DNA of 18,688 nt from an uncultured Dialister sp. (GTDB lineage Bacteria; Bacillota; Negativicutes; Veillonellales; Dialisteraceae): positions 1-18,688 of the forward strand of contig NZ_UPZP01000038.1 of the NCBI RefSeq assembly GCF_900538805.1. The letters run 5' to 3'. The first letter of the stretch is position 1; every line of letters begins with the position of its first letter. A program made the position numbers and the translations under genes. The notes beneath the pieces are model-generated. The model had not been told where the DNA came from. It was given only the letters and a program-made list of their open reading frames with translations, and did no database searches. Positions 7,085-13,995 of this stretch are shown here, piece by piece.

Positions 7085-7155
7085 TGGCGCCCACTTATTG
7101 TTGAAGGCTCCTGCCACCATCCTTTGAACCCTACCGTTCCCAAAGCGGATAGCCG
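7085..7155. repeat. Decayed fragment of the composite repeat right arm
   Basis: CTGGCGCCCAC, then CTGCCACCATCC and TTTGAACCCTACCG follow the order of the right-arm modules of the E blocks (apex hairpin, CCACCACAACCC, TTTGAACCC). The hairpin partners are degraded. It reads as an eroded copy and is gene-free. Confidence 0.45.
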
Positions 7156-7167
7156 ATACTCTTCCAT

Positions 7168-7214
7168 CTTCTATCATCTATCTTCTATCATCTATCTTCT
7201 ATCATCTATCTTCT
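7168..7214. repeat. 14-bp tandem repeat, three full copies
   Basis: CTTCTATCATCTAT is repeated exactly at 7168-7181, 7182-7195 and 7196-7209, with a partial fourth copy. It ends seven bases from the stop of the 7221-7955 gene. The strand is strongly pyrimidine-rich. Copy number may vary between strains. Confidence 0.9.
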
Positions 7215-7220
7215 AATATC

Positions 7221-7955
7221 TTACCGCCTCTCCCCCAATATCACTCCCAGGTCTCTATACCCGCCTGCCCCCAGAAGTTCTGCTTTTGCCGCTTCTTTGG
7301 CCAGATCGTCGATGGCGTAGACCAGAGGGCCCTTGCCTTCGTCGGGGGTGAAAAGTATGAGGACGTCCAGGTTCTTTCCGTCGGCGCTGGGGAAGAAGTA
7401 GGCCCGGCTGTACATGGGGAGGATCATGCCTCCTGCGCTGTAGGTGACGTGGGCGCCGGCAGTGAAGACGTAGGCTTCATCGGCATTGAGGCGGCGGAAG
7501 GGTTCGATTTCCGAGATTTCCGCTGTCACATTCTGCTCCGCCACCGCTCCCAGGGCGTTGACGGCCAGGCTCATCACTGTTTTTTCCATGTTCATACGAA
7601 GGGGGGAGGATGGATTCAGCAGGGCTCGGTTCACCCGTGTCAGCCCTTCCCACTGCTCTTCTTCCAGATTCATGCGGAAATAGGGGCGCATCTGATCCGC
7701 CAGCACCTGGGGCAGTTTGGCCTGCACAATGTAACCGGAGGAAAATTTCTGGGCCCGTTTTCTTATGATGGAGAGCTGTCCCATGTGGTAGGGAATCTCT
7801 CCGCCACCAAAGCTCAGGCTCTGATTTTCAGGAATGTCTTTATAGACGAAATTTTTCGAAAGAGTTTTCTCTGCCAGGGAGGCGATGTCGTAGGCTGAAG
7901 CGCTCCCGCCTGCCAGAAGGAGGGCTGCCAGTATCAATGCTGCCAATCTTTTCAT
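7221..7955 (-). CDS. Predicted exported protein, unrecognised family
   Basis: This 244-residue protein has a classical Sec signal peptide: MKR, a hydrophobic core at residues 4-16, and a likely signal peptidase I cleavage after A-S-A near residue 21. It has no lipobox cysteine, so it is probably periplasmic or secreted. The mature part mixes charged and hydrophobic segments, has no cysteine pairs, no repeats and no catalytic motif that I recognise. The ATG is supported by AAGGAG about seven bases upstream. It overlaps the stop of the preceding gene by four bases (ATGA), so the two are translationally coupled and probably act together. Downstream lie the 14-bp tandem repeat and, about 160 bp on, a bidirectional terminator (7027-7061). 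Confidence 0.82.
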   Translation of the reverse strand: MKRLAALILAALLLAGGSASAYDIASLAEKTLSKNFVYKDIPENQSLSFGGGEIPYHMGQLSIIRKRAQKFSSGYIVQAKLPQVLADQMRPYFRMNLEEEQWEGLTRVNRALLNPSSPLRMNMEKTVMSLAVNALGAVAEQNVTAEISEIEPFRRLNADEAYVFTAGAHVTYSAGGMILPMYSRAYFFPSADGKNLDVLILFTPDEGKGPLVYAIDDLAKEAAKAELLGAGGYRDLGVILGERR

Positions 7956-8734
7956 TTACTGCTCCTTTTCAACTGATACAGTCCGTAAACCAGGGAATCT
8001 CCCAAAGCATCCGCCGCTTCATGGCTGCCATTAAATTCGATGAGGTAGTACCGGTTTCCTTCTTTGTAAAGGGAAGTATATATCCAAAGGGGATAGGACA
8101 GGCCCTTTTCATTAGTAATAATCACCTTGGCCTCCTGGGACCAGTGATAGGTGCCGTCGCCGTCTTTGAAGGCATGCCAGGGATTAAAGGTGAGAATTTT
8201 CACCGCCCGGCTGTCACCGGACTTTTCCTTCAGGATTTCATCCAGAAATCCCTGAAATTCGGCGGTGGAAATCTTGGGCATGCCAAAGAGGGACGTAGGC
8301 CGGCCTGCGTCTTCCCGGAAAGCGTTTTTCCAGAAAAGGGCGGCTTTCCGATTTCCCCCATGGAAGAAATCTTCCTCCGTGCCGGAAAAGACAAGCACCG
8401 CCGCCGTATAGGTACCGGAAACCGTCCTCTTCACCAGCTGGTAGAGGTGAAGAGAATCGTAGGGATAGGGCTCCTTCTCGGGGTACAGATTCATGCCCGG
8501 CGGCACGGCAAGCATGGACCACATGGCTCCCTTCGCCGTCTTCCCGTAGCCCTTCCTCTTCGTTTCTTTTTTGAACAACTCGCCCAGCACATTGTCCTTT
8601 CCATCGGTAACGGAAATTTTATCGCCAAGGGGCAGGGTACCCAGGCCGGAAATCGTCAAATCATCGGCCACGGCCGCCTGCCACCCGCCCAGCAGCAGCG
8701 CTGCCGCCAGCACTATATTCCTAAGCCGTCTCAT
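7952..8734 (-). CDS. Predicted exported protein, first gene of a two-gene operon
   Basis: This 260-residue protein has a signal peptide (MRRLR, a hydrophobic core at residues 6-15, cleavage near A-V-A at about 21-23). The mature region is rich in aromatic and charged residues with no motif that I recognise. The frame stays open upstream for another 90 residues, but that part is translated repeat (NPLNPL...). ATG at 8732-8734 is chosen because AAGGAG lies six bases before it, a signal peptide starts there, and a promoter sits at 8774-8802. Its last codons contain the ribosome site of the next gene, with an ATGA stop/start overlap. Function unknown. Confidence 0.82.
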   Translation of the reverse strand: MRRLRNIVLAAALLLGGWQAAVADDLTISGLGTLPLGDKISVTDGKDNVLGELFKKETKRKGYGKTAKGAMWSMLAVPPGMNLYPEKEPYPYDSLHLYQLVKRTVSGTYTAAVLVFSGTEEDFFHGGNRKAALFWKNAFREDAGRPTSLFGMPKISTAEFQGFLDEILKEKSGDSRAVKILTFNPWHAFKDGDGTYHWSQEAKVIITNEKGLSYPLWIYTSLYKEGNRYYLIEFNGSHEAADALGDSLVYGLYQLKRSSK

Positions 8735-8773
8735 AGAAGCTCCTTCTCTGTTCATCACAATGCTTTTCCTTTT

Positions 8774-8802
8774 ATTGTAGAGAAAAAAAGGGAAATTCTC
8801 AA
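8774..8802 (-). promoter_or_regulatory. Sigma-A promoter of the exported-protein operon
   Basis: The minus strand reads TTGAGA (8797-8802), a 17-bp spacer and TACAAT (8774-8779). The predicted start is near 8767, giving a leader of about 33 nt. It also shows that the true gene starts downstream of the repeat-encoded extension. Confidence 0.82.
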
Positions 8803-8816
8803 GGGTCATTTTGGGA

Positions 8817-9832
8817 AAGGTTCTTAGGTTTAACGGGGCGCTGCAACGAAGGCTGCGGTATCGCCATGGGAGCCACTGCGTGGCAGGGTTCAAAGGGTTC
8901 AGAAGGTTCAGAGGGTTCAGAGGGTTCAGAGGGTTCAGAGGGTTTTGGTATCGCTGCTTCGCAGCGATGAGTATATAATTTCGCTTCGCGAAATGGAAAA
9001 CCAAACAACCGCCCTACGGGCGTAAAAAACAGGCAAACCGGGCTTCGCCCGATGGAAATGCACCCCTATCCCCGCCTACGGCGGTACTTCTCCTAAAGGG
9101 AAGCATGTCACTGGATTTTCGGGGCGCTACGCTTCCCTACAAATCCAGTTCCTTTGCCACCCCGGAGGGGTGCACAGCGAACATGATTTGAAGGAGCGCT
9201 AGCGACGCGCAAATCATAGTGAGTCGTTTCACCTTTAGGTGGAAGTTTGCTCTCCGCTTCCCTTGGAATCATCAGCAAGATTCCCATTCTGGTGATTAGC
9301 CACGCACGGTCAGCCAGTTAAAAGGAAGGCCCTTTTATGGGCAGGCTAAGGGCCAACTTTGGCTGACTCGAAGACCCTATGCAGGGTCTTCGCAGTGGCT
9401 TCCCCCCCTTTGGTGCCTACGGCACCACCTTTGCCACGGTGTGAAGCGTGTCACTGGATTTTCGGGTCACTGTGTTCCCCTACAAATCCAGTTCCCTTGC
9501 CACCCCGCTGTGCGGGGGCACAATAACCCGTGCTATGCTTAGAGCCACTTATAGGATTATTGCTTCGCGGAGCTTTATTGTCCCACCGCTTGCGGGGGGA
9601 AGGTGGTGGCGCCAGCCACCAAAGGGGGGCGCTTTTTTCGCCCGCAAGGGCGGTTTGCCTGTTTTCCCACGGGCGAAGCCCGGTTTTAAAGGGTTTCTTT
9701 ATATTGCGCCGCAGGCGCCACCACAACCCTCGCGGCCAGAGGCCGCGTCAAACCTTAGAACCCTCGGGGCGGAAGCCCCGTCAAACCTCGGCCCGAAGGG
9801 CCGTCAACCCTCACGCCCGTCAGGGCGTGTCC
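8817..9832. repeat. Composite hairpin repeat block E4, the longest
   Basis: About 1 kb without a gene between the exported-protein promoter and the rsmI stop. The left arm has six 9-nt units (8887-8940) and ATCGCTGC-ttc-GCAGCGAT. The core carries ACTGGATTT/AAATCCAGT (9110-9118 with 9141-9149, and again 9453-9461 with 9484-9492) and ATGATTTG/CAAATCAT (9183-9190 with 9210-9217). A distinct segment with large hairpins lies at 9267-9392. The right arm ends in ACGCCC-gtca-GGGCGT (9813-9828), four bases before the rsmI stop. Confidence 0.75.
9309..9392. other. Nested long hairpins inside block E4
   Basis: GTCAGCCA (9309-9316) pairs with TGGCTGAC (9360-9367). Inside it, GTT pairs with AAC and GGCCCTT (9328-9334) with AAGGGCC (9348-9354), giving one long collinear stem. 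It is followed by the perfect 10-bp hairpin CGAAGACCCT-atgc-AGGGTCTTCG (9369-9392). Just upstream, AATCATCAG (9267-9275) pairs with CTGGTGATT (9289-9297). There is no U-run, so these are not ordinary terminators. The segment is not shared with the other blocks in this window. Confidence 0.55.
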
Positions 9833-10678
9833 TTAAGGTCGTGCCTTCACCAGAAACTGGTACACTTCCCTTCTGGACAGGTGGTATTTCCCTGCGGCCT
9901 GCCTGGCGGCTTCTTTAAGGGGCAGTGTTTCTGCCAGTTTCATTGCTTCTTCCTGCCAGGACGTTTTTTCTCCTTCTTTTTCTTCCATGTCCTCGTTCCA
10001 GCCTTCCACGAGGATTACGTATTCCCCTCTGGGGTCTTCTTCGTCCATACCGGTGCGGAGGGAGGAGAGGGTGCCTCTTTCGAAGGTTTCAAATTTCTTT
10101 GTCAGTTCTCTGGCGGTGACCGCTTTTCTGTCACCCAGGGCCTTGATGAGGGTGTCCATGGTGTCTTTGATGCGGTGGGGTGCTTCGTAGAAGATGAGGG
10201 TCACCGGCACCCGGCTCATGTCTTCCAGAAGTTTCTTCCTCTTGGCCGTGATTTTGGGGAGGAAGCCGATGAAGGCGAACTGCCTGGCATCAAGGCCCGA
10301 GGCCACGAGGGCAGTAAGGGCGGCGTTGGGGCCCGGCAGCGGCACGATGGGGATGCCGGCGTTGATGGCAAGGCGCACGAGGTCGGCGCCGGGGTCGGAG
10401 ATGACGGGCATGCCGGCGTCACTGACCTGGGCCACGGACTGTCCTTCTTCCAGCATGGCTATAATTTTCGGTCCCGCTTCTTTTTTATTGTGTTCATGGT
10501 AGGAAACCACGTGACCCGCAATGCCCAGGTGGTCCAGAAGGATGCGGGTGTGGCGGGTGTCTTCGCAGGCGATGATGTCCGCCTCCTTCAGCACGTCCAC
10601 CGCCCTTTCCGTAATGTCTGAGAGATTTCCTATGGGTGTGGGCACTAAGTACAGGGTGCCCGGTTTCACTTCGTTCAT
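9833..10678 (-). CDS. rsmI: 16S rRNA (cytidine(1402)-2'-O)-methyltransferase
   Basis: RsmI 2'-O-methylates C1402 in the ribosomal decoding centre using S-adenosylmethionine. The 281-residue length is typical. The tetrapyrrole-methylase-type fold shows LVPTPIGNLSDIT (11-23), CEDTRHT (38-44), the family signature SDAGMPVISDPG (86-97) and an LPGPNA segment near 113. The small C-terminal domain, near 240-281, is helical. ATG at 10676-10678 has GGAAGG upstream; an in-frame extension of 37 residues is inside the preceding gene and rejected. It is the last gene of the holB-ricT-trmN6-rsmI operon and overlaps trmN6 by four bases. The stop is followed after one or two bases by the terminal hairpin of block E4, with no standard terminator. 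Confidence 0.95.
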   Translation of the reverse strand: MNEVKPGTLYLVPTPIGNLSDITERAVDVLKEADIIACEDTRHTRILLDHLGIAGHVVSYHEHNKKEAGPKIIAMLEEGQSVAQVSDAGMPVISDPGADLVRLAINAGIPIVPLPGPNAALTALVASGLDARQFAFIGFLPKITAKRKKLLEDMSRVPVTLIFYEAPHRIKDTMDTLIKALGDRKAVTARELTKKFETFERGTLSSLRTGMDEEDPRGEYVILVEGWNEDMEEKEGEKTSWQEEAMKLAETLPLKEAARQAAGKYHLSRREVYQFLVKARP

Positions 10679-11421
10679 GTTTCTTCCTTCCCGTATATGT
10701 CCATGATTTCCTTTGTATAGGAGCCGTCGCTGTTGTGGATGAGGAGCGGCGGTTCCACTGCCATTTCCGCATGGCCTCCGTATTTCCACTCCAGGAGCAC
10801 CCTCACCGCGTTATGGCCTTTCCTGGCATAGATGAAACGCATGCGCTTGGGTTCCATGCCGTATTTCCTGCCCAGGGAAATGAGATCCGCCGTGCGGTCG
10901 GCGCGGTGCACCATGGCAAGGCGGCCGCCGTATTTCAAAAGGTAGCGGCTTGTCCGGAAAACTTCTTCCAGCGTGGCATTCACTTCGTAGCTGGCGCTGG
11001 CTACGCCCTGGCTTTCGCTCATTTTGCCGCTGCCCACTTCCCGGTACGGCGGGTTTACCACCACCAGAGAAAAAGAACCGGAGGGGAAATAGTCCTTCAC
11101 CTTCCGGTAGTCGCAGGGCACCACGTGAATCACCGATTCTCTGCCGTTGCCCTTCACGTTTCTTTCCGCCAGGTCCGCCATCACCGGGTTCACTTCCAAC
11201 GCCGTAATGTCCCTGCCGCCTAAAGCGGACATAAGGAGAGCGATGACGCCGGTGCCGGTGCCCAGGTCGCAGATTTTATCCCTGCCTTTGATGGCGGGGT
11301 AATGGGCCAGAAGCACGGAGTCGATGGAGAAGCAGAACTGGTCCGGCCGCTGGATGAGTTTCATGCCGTCCCGCACCAGGTCGTCCAGTCTTTCCCCTTC
11401 TTTTAGTTTCCAATCAGTCAT
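10675..11421 (-). CDS. trmN6: tRNA1(Val) (adenine(37)-N6)-methyltransferase-type protein (YfiC/YabB)
   Basis: A class I SAM-dependent methyltransferase of 248 residues that matches the YfiC/TrmN6 group; E. coli TrmN6 makes m6A37 in tRNA1(Val). The SAM-binding loop DLGTGTGVIAL is at 52-62, and the catalytic NPPY, typical of base-amino N6-methylation, is at 123-126. The N-terminal segment RPDQFCFSIDSVLLAHY (about 25-41) is also characteristic of the group. ATG at 11419-11421 overlaps the end of ricT by eight bases; the 3' end overlaps rsmI by four. The B. subtilis equivalent, yabB, sits in the same order, but there yabA and yazA intervene and both are absent here. tRNA specificity is inferred from the family only. 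Confidence 0.88.
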   Translation of the reverse strand: MTDWKLKEGERLDDLVRDGMKLIQRPDQFCFSIDSVLLAHYPAIKGRDKICDLGTGTGVIALLMSALGGRDITALEVNPVMADLAERNVKGNGRESVIHVVPCDYRKVKDYFPSGSFSLVVVNPPYREVGSGKMSESQGVASASYEVNATLEEVFRTSRYLLKYGGRLAMVHRADRTADLISLGRKYGMEPKRMRFIYARKGHNAVRVLLEWKYGGHAEMAVEPPLLIHNSDGSYTKEIMDIYGKEET

Positions 11422-12250
11422 TTTCTTCCTGTTCCACAGCGTCCCAGGGGAGAATCTTCGTCTTCTGCCCTTCCAGCTGTACCTTTACCGTATGTTTCTG
11501 TCCGTTCACATAAAGCACCTGTCCGCTGCCTTCGTCGGTGATGACCTTCATGCCCACCCGGAAACGGGGGCCCCTGCCCTGCATGGCACAGCAGCGTTTC
11601 TTATGACTGTCTCCCTCGTACATGTCGTTTTCATAGCGCAGGCAGCACATGAGCCTGCCGCAGACCCCGGAAATCTTGGAGGGGTTCAGGGAAAGGCCCT
11701 GGTTCTTTGCCATTTTAATGGAAACCGGAGCGAAATCGCCAAGAAACGTGGCGCAGCAGAGGGGCCTGCCGCAGGAACCAATGCCGGACACCTGCTTGGC
11801 CTCGTCCCTCACCCCCACCTGCCGAAGTTCGATGCGGGTGTGGAAAACGGCGGCCAGCTCCTTCACCAGTTCCCGGAAATCCACCCTGCCGTCGGAGGTG
11901 AAAAAGAAAACAATTTTATTTCTATCAAAAGTATATTCCGCCCGAAGGAGCTTCATGGGCACCTTAAACTTTTCAATCTTCTTCAGACAGATTTCAAAAG
12001 CGGACTTCTCCCTTTCCTTATTCCGTTCCAGCTGGGCCATATCCTTCATGGTGGCCTTGCGGATGGCCGGCTTTAAGGGGGAATCCTCATCAATCACCGG
12101 GTGCTTCGGTATAATCACCACATTGCCGTACTCCAGCCCCCGGGAGGTCTCCACAATGACCCCATCATCCAGATGAATATCCAGATGGTTGGAGTCGAAA
12201 TAATATATTTTACCTGCCGGCTTAAAGCGGACGCCGATTACCTGATCCAT
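11414..12250 (-). CDS. ricT: PSP1-domain protein RicT (YaaT)
   Basis: YaaT/RicT in B. subtilis forms the cysteine-rich Y-complex with RicA and RicF, which binds Fe-S clusters and promotes RNase Y-dependent mRNA processing and phosphorelay control. This 278-residue homologue has the PSP1 domain and conserved cysteines in GSCGRPLCC (158-166), GVCGRLMCC (195-203) and RCC (219-221). These eight are candidate cluster ligands. The start, ATG at 12248-12250, lies 13 bases inside holB, with AAAAGGA before it, so translation is coupled. In B. subtilis yaaT also directly follows holB. I see no ricA or ricF in the window. The older name, stage 0 sporulation protein, need not imply sporulation here. Confidence 0.92.
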   Translation of the reverse strand: MDQVIGVRFKPAGKIYYFDSNHLDIHLDDGVIVETSRGLEYGNVVIIPKHPVIDEDSPLKPAIRKATMKDMAQLERNKEREKSAFEICLKKIEKFKVPMKLLRAEYTFDRNKIVFFFTSDGRVDFRELVKELAAVFHTRIELRQVGVRDEAKQVSGIGSCGRPLCCATFLGDFAPVSIKMAKNQGLSLNPSKISGVCGRLMCCLRYENDMYEGDSHKKRCCAMQGRGPRFRVGMKVITDEGSGQVLYVNGQKHTVKVQLEGQKTKILPWDAVEQEEND

Positions 12251-13263
12251 TCCTTTTCGCCTTTCTGTATATGTTCAAATGTAATGAGAATCATGTCCCA
12301 AATATTCTTAATATTGATATAGCGGGCCACTGCAGTTTCCGCCGTCTTCAGCGCCTGCAGTGCGGCCTCACCCTTTTCCCCCTGCCAGAAGGGGGCAATC
12401 CTTTCCTCCCTCGCTGCCACAGTGACACAGCGGAGAGCCGAGGAGTTTCCCGTTTCCGCAAGGATAAAGATATCCCTCCCCACCAGAAGAATCCAGCGGA
12501 GCATCTTTAGAAAATCCTTCCGTTCCTTAAATTCCATGGAAGAAAGAGTGGAAAAGGGCGTATCCCCGCCAGTCACGGTTTCCCAAAAATCCATGGCACT
12601 CTCCGGCTGGGCGCTGACGCCGTCACCTGCTACCTCCAGCGTAATTCCCGGATTTCCTTCAGACAGCTGGAAAAGCACCTTCTCATCCATGCCGCGGGGA
12701 AAATGAATATCCTTCCGGGAGCGGATAAAGGAGAAATAATCCGCTGCACCAAGAGGCAGGAAACCGAACCGCTCCCCCCTGGAAATAATGGTGGGGAGAA
12801 GTGCGTCCAGGTCATGGGTGATGAGGATGAAATGGATATTTCCCTCCGGCTCCTCCAGCGTCTTCAAAAGGGCGTTGGCCACCGGGTCCATCATGGTCTG
12901 GGCCTCATCAATAATACACACATGGGGCTTTTCATCAAAAGAAGACATGGCCGAAAGAAAGGTACGGAACTGTTCTATCTTAAGCTCCATCCCCACAGGA
13001 TGGAGATACCACACCTGTTCATCCGCCAGAGTAAGTACCGGCATCTTCTGCCGCTCCTCTTCGGAAATTTCAGAAAGCTCCTTTTCAAGCTTCTCCGCCT
13101 TTCCCGTCAGAATCCCTGCCAGATCCAGCGCCGCCGTCGTCTTCCCAAGCCCCTCATCTCCGTAGAAAATCAGGGTATGGGGCAGCCGGTTTTCCTCAAA
13201 AAGCCGCTTCAATTCTCTCGATACCTTCTCCTGCCCAAATACATGGGGAAAAAAGCCTGCCAT
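12238..13263 (-). CDS. holB: DNA polymerase III delta' subunit
   Basis: Delta' is part of the clamp loader that places the beta clamp on DNA. The 341-residue protein has a Walker A-like GDEGLGKT (35-42), IIDEAQ (117-122), the family-typical ALLKTLEEPEGN (131-142), and SRG (151-153) where many homologues have SRC. The zinc-binding cysteine cluster normally found between Walker A and the DEAx box is missing; that stretch (about 52-92) is charged and cysteine-free. ATG at 13261-13263 has GGGAGG upstream. It is the first gene of a four-gene operon with its own promoter at 13301-13329. A CCGGG-tcat-CCCGG hairpin (13277-13290) lies in the leader just before the ribosome site. Confidence 0.92.
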   Translation of the reverse strand: MAGFFPHVFGQEKVSRELKRLFEENRLPHTLIFYGDEGLGKTTAALDLAGILTGKAEKLEKELSEISEEERQKMPVLTLADEQVWYLHPVGMELKIEQFRTFLSAMSSFDEKPHVCIIDEAQTMMDPVANALLKTLEEPEGNIHFILITHDLDALLPTIISRGERFGFLPLGAADYFSFIRSRKDIHFPRGMDEKVLFQLSEGNPGITLEVAGDGVSAQPESAMDFWETVTGGDTPFSTLSSMEFKERKDFLKMLRWILLVGRDIFILAETGNSSALRCVTVAAREERIAPFWQGEKGEAALQALKTAETAVARYINIKNIWDMILITFEHIQKGEKEWIR

Positions 13264-13300
13264 ACACGCCTCCCTGCCGGGTCATCCCGGACTTACGTTT

Positions 13301-13329
13301 ATTCTACCATGACTGTAGAAAGACTGCAA
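13301..13329 (-). promoter_or_regulatory. Sigma-A promoter of the holB-ricT-trmN6-rsmI operon
   Basis: The minus strand reads TTGCAG (13324-13329), a 17-bp spacer and TAGAAT (13301-13306). The predicted start is near 13294, about 30 nt before the holB ATG. Confidence 0.82.
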
Positions 13330-13344
13330 AAAATAGGGCCGCCG

Positions 13345-13995
13345 CGGTGGCCCGGGTTCAGAGGGTTCAGAAGGTTCTGCCCGCTTCCAGCGGGCGGGTT
13401 CAAAGGGTGTCGTATCGCCGCTTTTGGCGGCGATGAATTTTATAGTGAGCGTTACGTGCTTGCCTTCCTGCCCCACCGGTCATTCTGAACGCAGTGAAGA
13501 ATCTTGGTACTTGAAGCGATTGAGACAACTGGCATTAAATACCATTCGGCAGGAAGGAGCCACCTGAGGCGGCAGCGCTGCCAGAGGCAGCGAAAACCAA
13601 ACAACCTCGCTTCGCTCGTGGAAATGCACCCCTATTCCCCTACGGGGACTTCCCCCGGAGGGAGAAGTTTTCTCTCTGCTTCCCCTTGTGCTAACTTAAG
13701 TTGCTCATTCTATAAAGGCGCTAAAACCTCCCCCACCGGGGGAGGTGCCGTAGGCAGAAGGGGTGCATTTCCTCGCGCCGCAGGCGCGGTTGTATGGTTT
13801 TCCCCGCCCGAAGGGCGGGTTGCCTGTTTTCCAACGGGCGAAAGCCCGGTTGTAAAGGTTTTCTACAAACTGGCGGCAGAGCCGCCCACCACAACCCTCA
13901 GCGGCAAAGCCGCTGTCAAACCTTAGAACCCTCAGCCCCAGGCCTGTCAAACCTCGGCCCGAAGGGCCGTCAACCCTCACGCCAAAGGCATGTCA
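13345..13995. repeat. Composite hairpin repeat block E5
   Basis: Gene-free block between the holB promoter and the HAD gene. The left arm has GGTTCAGAG units, GCCCGC-ttcca-GCGGGC and ATCGCCGC...GCGGCGAT (about 13413-13434). The right arm has GGCGGC-aga-GCCGCC, AGCGGC-aaa-GCCGCT, GGCCC-gaa-GGGCC and a terminal ACGCC-aaa-GGCAT. CTTCCTGCC (13464-13472) pairs with GGCAGGAAG (13548-13556) around an insert that contains the CATTCTGA repeat. The terminal module encodes the last codons of the HAD protein. Confidence 0.75.
13481..13508 (+). repeat. CATTCTGA...GAAGAATCTTGG dispersed repeat
   Basis: The sequence begins CATTCTGAACGCAGTGAAG and ends AATCTTGG, with the internal hairpin ATTCT/AGAAT. A second copy lies at 18538-18565. 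From memory, closely similar short repeats occur in many unrelated bacterial genomes. It is embedded in block E5. Confidence 0.6.

Noticed and set aside
7168..7214. CRISPR array
   Set aside because: It is a direct tandem repeat of 14 bp with no spacers and no cas genes nearby.
8735..9004. N-terminal 90-residue extension of the 7952-8734 protein
   Set aside because: It translates the 9-nt repeat (NPLNPL...) upstream of the promoter at 8774-8802. The signal peptide and ribosome site mark the start at 8734.
9448..9918. Open frames across block E4 (for example a 156-codon plus-strand frame)
   Set aside because: They run through hairpin modules seen at other loci, have no ribosome site and carry repeat-derived low-complexity residues.
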